Below are positions 54,461-64,000 of a stretch of 64,000 nt of DNA, piece after piece. Position 1 is the first letter of the stretch. Every line of letters starts with the position of its first letter. Both the position numbers and the translations under genes were made by a program. Source of the stretch: Crambe crambe (lineage: Eukaryota > Porifera > Demospongiae > Poecilosclerida > Crambeidae); the NCBI GenBank assembly GCA_963924555.1, contig OZ004581.1, forward strand, positions 6,425,338-6,489,337. The letters are read 5' to 3'. The notes beneath the pieces were generated by a model. It was given only the letters and a program-made list of their open reading frames with translations. It was not told the DNA's origin and made no database searches.

Positions 54461-54940
54461 ATCAGAGAGTGCGGTAGCACTCTCTATGTAGGGATGACTC
54501 GGACGGCCGCGCGCGCCGCCTATAGACTAATACTAAAGTGAAATTCTAGTTCTCCCACTTACACCTAACAAAAGCTACTGTGAATGATTATCCAGCCTAC
54601 TAGAGCCTACTACAATGTGCAGACCAAGTTTCAGGACCAGGGAGCTTACCGTTTCAGAAATACGGCAAGCAGGTAAATCGCTATATTCTTCTTCTTCTCT
54701 ATCAGAGAGTGCGGTAGCACTCTCTATGTAGGGATGACTCGGACGGCCGCGCGCGCCGCCTATAGACTAATACAAAAGTGAAATTCCAGTTCCCCCACTT
54801 AGACCTAACAAAAGCTACTGTGAATGATTATCCAGCCTACTAGAGCCTACTACAATGTGCAGACCAAGTTTCAGGACCAGGGAGCTTACCGTTTCAGAAA
54901 TACGGCAAGCAGGTAAATCGCTATATTCTTCTTCTTCTCT
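54461..54940. repeat. 240-bp tandem duplication
   Basis: Two direct copies (54461-54700, 54701-54940) differ at about four positions. Each begins with the stem-loop ATCAGAGAGTGCGGTAGCAC then TCTCTATGTAGGG, includes GGACGGCCGCGCGCGCCGCC, and ends in a CTT-rich tract. Recent slippage or unequal exchange. Confidence 0.92.
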
Positions 54941-56600
54941 ATTATTATTATTCTTCTTCTTATTATTCTTCTTAGACAACCATATCTCTCGAACCACTCA
55001 AGCTACAGCTATGATTTCTGGACAAATCCACTCCAAATTCTACGAACTACGATCTTTTCTACTCGTTGATCCTCGAAAGAGTCGATGAAAAAGGAGACAC
55101 TATGGAGCACAGCACTCGACTAATTCAATTAGGAAGCCATCTTTTCTATAATACGCATGCGCATGTATTTGAATATCCAATTATTCGAAATCATAATATT
55201 ACTCAGCTGTCTCTAGCTAGCTAGCTAGCTAGCTCTAGTTGATGATAGACTACTGTATCGATTCGGGGATTTAGATTCACCAAGGTAGACTATATTTCAG
55301 CATCTTCGACCTCCAAGTATGGCTCAACAACACAACACCTTGACTCGATAAATGATTGGGCTGGTATGCTATTGGAGAACTTCTTTCATCTGTCCCTGCA
55401 TACACATAGAAGAATGAACTCTAATCATAGCTAAAACCATAAAAGAGAGGAAAAAAGACCAGGAACAAGTAAGGGAAAAAGCATTTCGTGAAATGAAAAA
55501 AGATGTAGGGATGACCACTGCTCAAAAAAGTAAGGAAACAAGAAGGATGGAAATGGGATCAATCTTTGTTCTGTACATCCAGCCAACAATCCCTACATAT
55601 ACGTCAGGTAACTTCAGATTATAGTGTAGTAATGTGTGTATATGTAGGGATTGTTGGCTGGATATACAGAACAAAGATTGATCCCATTTCCATCCTTCTT
55701 GTTTCCTTACTTTTTTGAGCAGTGGTCATCCCTACATCTTTTTTCATTTCACGAAATGCTTTTTCCCTTATTATTATTATTATTATTATTATTCTTCTTC
55801 TTAGACAACCATATCTCTCGAACCACTCAAGCTACAGCCATGATTTCTGGACAAATCCACTCCAAATTCTACCAACTACGATCTTTTCTACTCGTTGATC
55901 CTCGAAAGAGTCGATGAAAAAGAGACACTATGGAGCACAGCACTCGACTAATTCAATTAGTAAGCCATCTTTTCTATAATACGCATGCGCATGTATTTGA
56001 ATATCCAATTATTCGAAATCATAATATTACTCAGCTGTCTCTAGCTAGCTAGCTAGCTAGCTCTAGCTGATGATAGACTACTGTATCTATTCGGGGATTT
56101 AGATTCACCACGGTAGACTCTATTTCAGCATCTTCGACCTCCAAGTATGGCTCAACAACACAACACCTTGACTCGATAAATGATTGGGCTGGTATGCTAT
56201 TGGAGAACTTCTTTCATCTGTCCCTGCATACACATAGAAGAATGAACTCTAATCATAGCTAAAACCATAAAAGAGAGGAAAAAAGACCAGGAACAAGTAA
56301 GGGAAAAAGCATTTCGTGAAATGAAAAAAAGATGTAGGGATGACCACTGCTCAAAAAAGTAAGGAAACAAGAAGGATGGAAATGGGATCAATCTTTGTTC
56401 TGTATATCCAGCCAACAATCCCTACATATACGTCAGGTAACTTCAGATTATAGTGTAGTAATGTGTGTATATGTAGGGATTGTTGGCTGGATATACAGAA
56501 CAAAGATTGATCCCATTTCCATCCTTCTTGTTTCCTTACTTTTTTGAGCAGTGGTCATCCCTACATCTTTTTTTCATTTCACGAAATGCTTTTTCCCTTA
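54941..56600. repeat. 830-bp tandem duplication with 132-bp palindromes
   Basis: Two direct copies (54941-55770, 55771-56600), over 97% alike by eye. Each starts with an (ATT)n/(CTT)n tract and TAGACAACCATATCTCTCGA, contains a (GCTA)n run, and ends with a palindrome of two 132-bp arms around a 37-bp loop (55470-55601/55639-55770, and about 56300-56431/56469-56600). No gene. Arm fragments occur at 34687-34752 and 38142-38225. Confidence 0.9.
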
Positions 56601-57472
56601 CTTGTTTATAGTTTTGGTGAGTGTTCATGCCTGTCAACAAAATTCTACACTTCCAGCTGTAATCTCTACAGCTGTAATTCGTGGAACGGCATCTGGAGTC
56701 TGTCCTTCTGCTGAAGTTATAGAAGCAGAAAGGAGTGCTACAGTACAAGAAGTCAATAATATCTTGGACAATATTGCACTATCTAATCAAAATCAGAACT
56801 GTCCTCCCTGGAGAATGGACTAGGATTGCCTTCCTCAACATGACAGACCTCACTCAACAATGTCCCACTAATTGGAATCTTACTACTTCACCAGTCAGAG
56901 CTTGCGGTCGATCATCCACTAATGGTGGTACGTGTGATTCAGCTTTCTTCCCATCCAATGGTCGTTACTACTCACACGTGTGTGGAAGAATCATCGGATA
57001 TCAAAAGGGCTCATTGTTAGCTTTTTACCAATCGTTAGTAAGTAATCGTGGCTTGGAGGGTCAATATATAGATGGTGTCTCTCTCACACATGGTGCAAAT
57101 AATTCACGACAGCATATTTGGTCATTTCTATCTGCCCGCCATGAAACAGATCCAGATGCACTTCTTAACTGTCCGTGTACAAACAGCAATATAAGCTGGC
57201 CATTTCAAGTACCTTCTTTTATCGGCAACAATTATTTCTGTGACACTGGAAATCCAGGACCAGGAATTAACAACACTGCAGTGTATTTCGATGACCCCCT
57301 CTGGGACGGACAAGGATGCGGTCCTACCAATACTTGCTGTGATTTCAATAACCCCCCATGGTTCTGTACGACACTCCCACAGTCTACAAGTGACGACATT
57401 GAATTACGAATCTGTTCTGATCGTTACAATGGAGACATCCTAATGAGTCTCATTGATCTCTACATAATGTGA
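56590..57472 (+). pseudogene. Secreted Cys-rich protein gene with one frameshift
   Basis: An intronless frame begins with a hydrophobic leader (LFIVLVSVHAC), then a helical stretch with RGTASGVCPSAEVIEAERSA, and stops at 56821. From about 56803 another frame continues without a break: GEWTRIAFLNMTDLTQQCP, VRACGR, HVCGRIIGYQKGS, QYIDGVSLTHG, HIWSFLSARHE, LLNCPCTNSN, FIGNNYFCDTGNPG, PLWDGQGCG, TCCDFNNPPWFC, DDIELRICSD, ending at TGA 57472. This Cys-rich domain belongs to a secreted or membrane-ectodomain family I recall from sponges and cnidarians; its function is unknown. A single extra base near 56803 (CCCTGGAGAA) breaks the frame. No start ATG lies in frame: the leader runs directly out of the 132-bp palindrome arm, so the 5' end may have been lost. 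Confidence 0.65.
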
Positions 57473-59009
57473 TAGTATATAAGATAATTATCTTGTTTAA
57501 ATATTAATTTTCTCTCAACTCTATAATTTGTAGTATAACTTAAGATACATGATTATTGAGTTCTTTTGTCCCTTAGCTAGATACACATTCAATTTAGAGT
57601 GTATTAGCTACAGAGGAGAATTTATTATATTTAACATGCAGCTAGAAAAAGTGAGTTTTGTAAGTACAGTAGCTATAATGAATCAACTAAAATTTGTTCA
57701 GGGGAGAAACTGGTAAAGGGTCTACACAGCTGTCATGAGAAGATTGGTAAAGGGTATTATGAATACAAGCTTAATGTGTATGTGCATGCAGTATAGTAGC
57801 TATAGCTATATGAAATAAATTACTACGGATTTCCCTTCAACAGAATTTAGTAGCTAGCTATACTGCTTTTTATCTTTGTATGCTAGAACCTATGACCATA
57901 CGAACTCAAAGAGATGTCATTACAGTATGATAGTATACTGAGGTATACAGAGTAGTATACAAGTTTATGATTAAGTTTATTTTGTCCTGTCTGCCTATAA
58001 GAAAGGAACTAGCTACCTAACTAAAGGGATCTTATAGTTTAGCAACTGCCACCTTTTCCCTGTGCACAGCACCTCTTACACCCTCTTATACTAATCATGG
58101 AATCAAGTGTTTATAATAAAATTATGTGATAGCTAGAGTATAATTAGCTAAAGAAAATGGAAGGGCTCAATCTGCCCCTTCTATTATAGCTTTCACCCCT
58201 CAGCCACTTCTCCGTATCTATTGAGACAGATCATCAAATTGAAAGAGCCATGTGATGGCATGACTTAATAATTGGGTCTAATCAGATTATTCCAGTTGGT
58301 CCTTACAGAACACTTACACCTCACAATACTCTTTCTTTTATAGAACCTAGCGAGTTCTGACACATGTACGTTGGGTTTTAAGAATACAATTATTAATCAA
58401 TGAGGCAATTAAATTCCTGAATTACTTAGCTAAATCTATAAAAGAAGTCATTTATGTAGCTCCTCTCTGTAGCTGTAAGCACTGTCATTGGCGGTGCTAG
58501 GGAAGGTCATAGTCCTACCACTGGATCAATGTACCTTCCTCAAGTGTGTTATTGCACCTAAAAGTGTGCTTTAAAACACACTTTTCAGAGGATCTGATTG
58601 GTCACAAGTCATATGACCAGCAATAATGGCTTGTACGTAGCTGTGTGAAGAATCAAAGTGCTTTGGAATCTCTGAATAAAAGATACAGCAATTTTGTAGA
58701 GAAGTTGTCCTTCCTTAGGAGGCAAAAATAATAAATTTGGGAGATTGTGAGGTTATCCTTTGCAGAGAGATCGTATTCTCAGAGGGTGGTTCCACTAGTG
58801 CTTGAGGTCAGTAAACAATACAAAATTTTGTCATTAGCTACTGATCAAGAGATCCTCGGTCTTGCTAGTTCCAGTAGTTGTCATGGTTTTTATCCTTCAA
58901 ATATGAGCATGAGCTGTCCTGATACCTGTAGAAGTAGTCTAATGACTCTTCCTCCTCATTGTACTTCATACTGTAGAACTTCCAATAATTTGAGCAGGAA
59001 TTAAACTTT
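57473..59009. other. Non-coding spacer
   Basis: No gene supported. The 85-codon frame at 58747-59004 lacks recognisable features. A small hairpin AAAAGTGTGCTTTAAAACAC lies at about 58560-58586. Confidence 0.3.
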
Positions 59010-60500
59010 ATTCTCTAATTTCAGAATTGGAGTTGAGTCTTAATGACACAAATATGAATCCTGAACAAAGAATTGGTACTCGAATTGAGTCTTGAATTAG
59101 AGAATAGTAATTAAGTTGATTCTGATTAATCTGAGTACAGAATTAAGAGGACTCGTTGAGCACTAATTATTTATCAGATTGAGTACGTAATAGACTCAAT
59201 CTAACTATTCTCTAATTCAGCTCAAATTAGTTAGAACCTCTAATAGGTCAAATCTTTAATAGACTCAATCTAATAGACTCAATAGACTCAATCTAACTAT
59301 TCTAACTATTCTCTAATTCAGCTCAAATAAAAACCTCTAATTAGTACTTGAGTACCAAATCTTTAATTTGAGTACCTAATAGCTAGTTTAAACTCAATCT
59401 AACTATACTCTAATCTGATCAGGACTCGACGTAATTTATCAATGAGTACCAATTCAGAACTCGGATTTGTTTTTGAGACTGAATACCTATTTAATTCAGG
59501 ACTCAAATTGGAATACTCAGATTCAAATACCTAATTTGAGACAGTTCTCTAGAACAGTACTCAAATTTGAATCTCTAACTATTTAATTCAGGACTCAGAT
59601 TCGATTACCTAATTTTGAGACTGTCACTGAGTATCTATTTCAAACTTGAGTACTCAGATTCATGTACCTAATTGATTTTGAGTCTCATGATTGGACTCAA
59701 ATTTGAATGCCATTATTCTCTAATTTAGCTAGGACTCAAATTTAAGCACCAAATCTTAATTCAGGATTACCTAATAGCTAATGACTTAGCTAGGACTCAA
59801 AAGCTATCCAGGACTCAGATTCGGGACTCAAATTTGAACATGTAGCTACGTACCTAATGTGAGACAATTCTCTAAATTCAGGACTCAATTAAGCTTAATT
59901 CAGGACTACTTACCTAATTTATGACTCAGGACTCAACCCAATTCAGGACTCAGATTTGATTATACGTACCTGGACTCAAATTTGAATACTCAGATTCAAA
60001 TATCTAATTTGAGATAATTCTCTAATTCAGGACTCAAATTTAAGCACCAAATCTTATTAATTCAGGACTACCTAATTTATGACTCAGGTCGACTCGAATT
60101 TGAGTACCAATTCAGGACTCAGATTCGATTACCAGAACTCAAATTTGAATACTCAGATTCAAGTACCTAATTTGAGACAATTCTCTAGCTAATTCAGGAC
60201 TCAACACCAAATCTTAATTCAGGACTCAGATTCGAGTCCCTCTAATATGATTCAGGACTCAGATTTGACTTCCAATTCAAGACTCAGATTCTAGCACCTA
60301 ATTTGAGAATTTGAGAGTTAGCTAATTATAATCTCTAATATTCAGGACACAAAAATGAGAATAAATTAGAGTCTTAAATTAAATTAGGTACTCGAATCTG
60401 AGTATTCAAATTTGAGTCCTGAAATTAGAGGATAGTTAGGTACTCGAATCTGAGTCCTGAATTGGCCGGTACTTAAATTGGAGTCCTGTTGAGTCTTGGG
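59010..60500. repeat. Degenerate ACTCAAATTTGAGT-type array
   Basis: About 1.5 kb built almost entirely from variants of TTCAGGACTCAAATTTGA, GACTCAGATTCGAGTACC and TAATTTGAGACAATTCTC. Unit spacing is irregular (about 20-60 bp). The core ACTCAAATTTGAGT is palindromic, and orientation changes: the first 150 bp and last 140 bp read as the inverse (GAATTGAGTCTTGAATTAGA, GAATCTGAGTCCTGAATT), the middle reads forward. No coding frame. Confidence 0.85.
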
Positions 60501-61544
60501 TTAAGGGGTTACTTGTCTGAAGTTCACTCTCTTATTGCTGAACTTTTTGGAACCAAATTTTTTTCCTTTAGTAAGATTTGGTACGGGAATAATTTTTTAT
60601 GCTTTTCATGATTCTCGAGCAATTTTGAATGCAAGTACTTAAAACTGAGCCCTGAAGCTCCTCCTATAGCCACACCCCATTCTACACCCAATTAAAAAAT
60701 TATGATTTAAGATGTATTTCACTGCATGATTATGTAAATACACTCTGGTAAATGAGGAAGTATATGCATGGTTTACATCATAACTTTATCAGTACTGGCA
60801 GTTAGAAAGCTACATACTTTGTATTCTGTATTACTTTGTGTGAACCAGTGATTCAAATACAAGTGTATTGTCAAAAAAAATTTAGGAACTCATTAACTTT
60901 GAGTGAACCAGTAATTCAAATTATTATGAGTTTATTGTCTAAATTTGGGGACACATTGAACCAGTGATTAAAATTATATGTTTTATGTCGAATTAATCAT
61001 CAGGAACTCATTCACTGAGTGAACAAGTGATTAGAAGCAGAAATAGCTGTAAATCAGTAATATAATCTTTGAATCCATCCACGATTCAATAATTTTGAGT
61101 CCATCCATGATTCAATTTTGAGTGCATAGAAAGTTGTGGAAAAAGTATTAAGAATTTCACTGTACACATAACGTTCACTGTTACATATAATGACATGCAT
61201 GCTTGCAATAACATAATCTAATGTGCAGCTGCTGCTACAGAAAGTTTATGGAGGGCAGAATGTTGATTACACGAACATGGCTACATGACAATAGACAATG
61301 AAAGTAAATCAGAACAGATGGATCCAAAAACATGAATTTTAGATAGCTGCTACTATAATTACGTAATAATATCCCAGCCTGTATTAGTGAACTCTTTATT
61401 AATTATACATAGCTATTCAGGACACCTTATTTTTTTGTTTCCTTGAATATTAATTTTTTCAAGGACAAGGGCAATTCTATCATTTTTGGTAATCTTTGTT
61501 TCTCTGACTAGACCAACTGGAATATCACTATTTTTTTACAGTAT
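60501..61544. other. Non-coding spacer
   Basis: Begins with TTACTTGTCTGAAGTTCACTC, a fragment of the 44903-type palindrome arm (CTTGACTGAAGTTCACTCTC). Repeated words GTGAACCAGTGATTCAAAT and TTGAGTCCATCCA/GATTCAA occur at 60838-61115. No gene. Confidence 0.35.
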
Positions 61545-61882
61545 CGGAATTGCCCCACCCTCATAATTGCCCCGCCTTACCTTACCTTACTGCTAATACA
61601 AATTTCCAAAAAGTGGCTATTAAGGAACAAAAAAAGCTGGTCCCAAAGTGTCCTCTATCTTATAGAGGTTATAGTGCCATTGTATATACTAGAGCTTTTA
61701 GGAATACATCTAAAGTGAATTGCATATGATGAGGCTACATTCATACAACCTTATGGTCAGTTGGAATGGGCCCCTTATGCATGGTTTTTATAAGTGTGAA
61801 CACCTCAATAATAACAGTTGGTGTATTACAAAAACAGTTATTGTGCAGAGTGGTCAGACATAGTCTATAATTCAACATAAGG

Positions 61883-62087
61883 TAAAGCGGGGCTATTTCG
61901 AATGGCGGGTAATTCCGTATTGTTCAAATATTTCTGAAACTACTGAAGCTTCTGAGCTCAATGTTGGAGGATATAATCTACTATAATAGTAGAATACACC
62001 TTTCAAATTAGAGCTCATAAGCTCGAGGAGGTTTGAAAATATTTGACCCTACGGAATAGCCCCACCGTTCGGAATAGCCCCGCTTTA
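61883..62087. mobile_element. MITE with TAAAGCGGGGCTATT ends
   Basis: 205 bp. The ends TAAAGCGGGGCTATT and AATAGCCCCGCTTTA are inverted repeats, extended by a second block (GGGTAATTCCGTA and TACGGAATAGCCCC). It lies in unit 1 of the tandem duplication. No coding content. Confidence 0.8.
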
Positions 62088-62824
62088 TCTAGCTACGTAT
62101 AGTGATCTGAAGGTGTTGACCTACACCAGATTAGTGTCGACCATGGAGTAGGAAAAATTGCCCCATCCTTGTAATTGCCCCACCTTACCTTACTGCTGAT
62201 ACAAATTTCCAGAACAGTGGAAAACCTCTCTATTAAGGAACAAAAAGAGCTGGTCCCAAAGTGTCCTCTATATTATTAGCTACGTATATAGAGGTTAATG
62301 CCATTGTACATACTAGAGCTTTTCTAAAGTGATTGTAATGTAATGTCACCTCACTACAAGATCTGCATAGCTAGAATTTTTATTCAGAAGAATCAGAACT
62401 GTGGACATGGGTGTAACACATGATTAGATTCAGCATAGTAGCTGTACCACAGTGAAATTTTTAGCCAAGCTATATACATACTTGCATATTGATCATGATT
62501 TTTAATTTTGCATGTAAATATGCATAAAAACATACATTTGGAGGCACTGCTGAATGACATCATGCATGTGCACTTTTTGTGTATGCTGTGTGGGCAGTCA
62601 TATACCTGCATGAGCGATTATATTGTGAACCTTAAGAGAAAAAAGTTTTCAAGTTACACAATTCAAGAGTGAATTTATGAATACATTCATACAACCTATT
62701 AACACCTACGTATGTATGGTCAGTTGGAATGGGCCCCTTATGCATGGTTTTGATAAGTGTGCACACCTCAATAATAGCAGTTGATGTGTTACAAAAACAG
62801 TGGTCAGACATAGTCTACATAATC

Positions 62825-63022
62825 CAGTGGTGGATCTAGGAGTGGGCATTTCAGGCCCCCCCCCCCCCTTTTGGTGTGGCCACTTATAAGAATTACAGTG
62901 GTGCATGACAATTTCCCTAAAAAGGGCCAAAGCCGGGTAAAAAAAATTTTCGCATGCAAGTGCGCAGATATTTTGCATTTATGTGCCCCCCCCCCTTTCT
63001 GAAAATCCTGGATCCACCACTG
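62825..63022. mobile_element. MITE, CAGTGGTGGATC ends, TSD TAATC
   Basis: 198 bp with inverted ends CAGTGGTGGATCTAGG and CAGTGGTGGATCCAGG (one mismatch) and the 5-bp duplication TAATC (62820-62824, 63023-63027). Two C-runs lie inside the arms. It belongs to the same CAG-ended, 5-bp-duplication group as 10448, 40250 and 44545. Confidence 0.9.
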
Positions 63023-63110
63023 TAATCTATGTAGCTACCTACTTATCTAGCTATAGTGATCTGAAGGTGTGCTGACTATGGAGTAGGAAAAATGCTGCAT
63101 CATGCTACCT

Positions 63111-63904
63111 CACTAGCTAGGTAGCTATAAGACCACAGATCATATCAGCTGCCTCACTAGCTATAAGACCACAGATCAGATTAAATACAGACTAAAAGCA
63201 TCTACCCATCTTGTCATAAATCATGTCCCTCAGCTCTACTGTTGCCAAATAGCTAGCTAATTAGCTAGTGTCTCTGAGACTCTATGTCTACAGTTAATGC
63301 ATCCATTACAGATAGAGACTATACTGTAACAATTAAATCAAGTTATTTCCAAAAAATAGCTAGCTACGGACCTAAAAGTGTGTGGCAAAGATGAGTAAAC
63401 TGTGGTTATTCCAGGGGTGTAGCTGAGTGATATGGTTGAAATGCCACTATACTAGCTATAGCTTAAACATATTGCCATCAATAGAGGTTGAGGTGTGTCC
63501 TTATCTAGAATGAAGTCATATGCCTATCATTTTGAAGCACCATGGGTGATTTACAGGTGGGCTTTAGCAATTTTTTTTTCTTTACGCAGTTCAATGCTAG
63601 AACAATTAGCTATAGCATAAGGATGAACCAACTTAATATGAGTTAATACGAAGGTTACCCTAGGTTACCCCAAAATAATATTCTAGGTGTCCAGGGATTT
63701 AATTGTCAAGGGATTTTGCTCATTAATTTTTATGGCTGAGTTGTTACTAGCTAGTAGCCAAAATAACTGGTAGGCAGATGCTCTAAATGAATATTTGCAT
63801 AGTTCAACTATACTGGAGGCTACACCACTGTATATTCTGGAGAGTAAGCTCCCACATCTTTAGATATTAATTAAACAGTCTGGCATAGAGACATTAAAAA
63901 CCAC
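63111..63904. other. Non-coding spacer
   Basis: AGCTA-rich, with a short local duplication (GCTATAAGACCACAGATCA at 63124 and 63162). No gene. Confidence 0.3.
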
Positions 63905-64000
63905 CACACCTAATTACAGGTGTGGCTGATAAAGTGGGCATACCCATCCAAAATTTTTCCACACACAAGCACACCGGCCTGACCACTCAAAATTCTGCAT
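63905..64000. repeat. Right part of a CAG-type MITE, cut by the window end
   Basis: Matches 10605-10702 (AAGTGGG, TTTTTCCACACACAAGCACA, GACC...CTCAAAATTCTG). The terminal repeat itself falls beyond the window. Confidence 0.65.

Larger units (their letters stand above)
61545..63110. repeat. Old tandem duplication, two units
   Basis: Unit 1 (61545-about 62150) and unit 2 (about 62156-63110) share, in order: ATTGCCCC...CTTACCTTACTGCT with GAGCTGGTCCCAAAGTGTCC; CAGTTGGAATGGGCCCCTTA with GTGGTCAGACATAGTCTA; and AGTGATCTGAAGGTGT with GGAGTAGGAAAAAT. Unit 2 has extra sequence at about 62320-62687 with no recognised gene. Each unit carries a different MITE between its second and third block. Confidence 0.75.

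Noticed and set aside
54855..55088. Two similar frames (54855-55088 and 55651-55917) as a gene pair
   Set aside because: They share their ending because they lie in the 830-bp tandem duplication; composition is repeat-like and no domain is present.
62706..62978. 90-codon minus-strand frame
   Set aside because: It spans the MITE at 62825-63022 and flanking repeat; not a gene.

Overview
This window looks like nuclear DNA of a metazoan, most likely a demosponge of the Amphimedon type. The reasons are AT-rich DNA full of AGCTAGCT words, very short introns (49 to about 100 bp) with GT-AG borders, animal-only protein families (Reeler, stefin, a sponge/cnidarian-type secreted Cys-rich domain), and a very high load of short palindromic transposons. 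The species is an inference; I could not search a database. Nothing prokaryotic (operons, CRISPR, rRNA) was seen.

Layout. 1-9121: a multi-exon gene of an unnamed dispersed family (IMHDLLEG motif), split within an exon by a 6.16-kb Ty3/gypsy-class LTR retrotransposon (455-6616, minus). Its single gag-pol frame has the integrase before the reverse transcriptase, the Gmr1-like order. 9122-17296: small inverted-repeat transposons and a Reeler-domain gene with two frame breaks, one intron of which holds a decayed DNA transposon. 17297-20559: a pogo/Tigger-like transposon with an intact 818-aa transposase ending in a PHD-like finger. 20560-24878: mostly repeats.

24879-37681: I read this as one 12.8-kb inverted-repeat element. 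Terminal repeats of about 1.2-1.3 kb, each starting near a strong hairpin, flank two divergent spliced genes separated by 196 bp: an intact rve/IS3-like integrase (411 aa, minus) and a RING-type protein (about 349 aa, plus). A decayed second RING copy lies behind them. 38267-39507: a 1.24-kb fold-back element with 9-bp target duplications. 39519-43201: a minisatellite, half of a fold-back element, a reverse-transcriptase pseudogene and decayed coding remnants.

43202-49074: a Ginger-like cut-and-paste transposon with TGT...ACA ends, ACGT flanks and subterminal GTCCCC arrays. It carries a 14-exon gene for zinc-binding region, integrase, GPY/F region, Ulp1/C48 protease and PHD finger; a 7-bp tandem duplication throws the PHD finger out of frame. 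Its right end lies 246 bp upstream of the start codon of a compact, apparently intact stefin (type 1 cystatin) gene (49321-49907) with a TATA box. 50-57 kb: fold-back repeats, tandem duplications with long palindromes, and a secreted Cys-rich protein gene with one frameshift. 57.5-64 kb: gene-poor, with a 1.5-kb degenerate ACTCAAATTTGAGT-like array and an old tandem duplication in which each copy received a different MITE.

Taken together, the only clearly single-copy-looking host genes are the stefin and perhaps the Reeler and secreted-domain genes; most of the rest is transposon-derived. Recurring themes are DDE/integrase enzymes paired with zinc-finger (PHD or RING) modules, and palindromes whose two arms change together.
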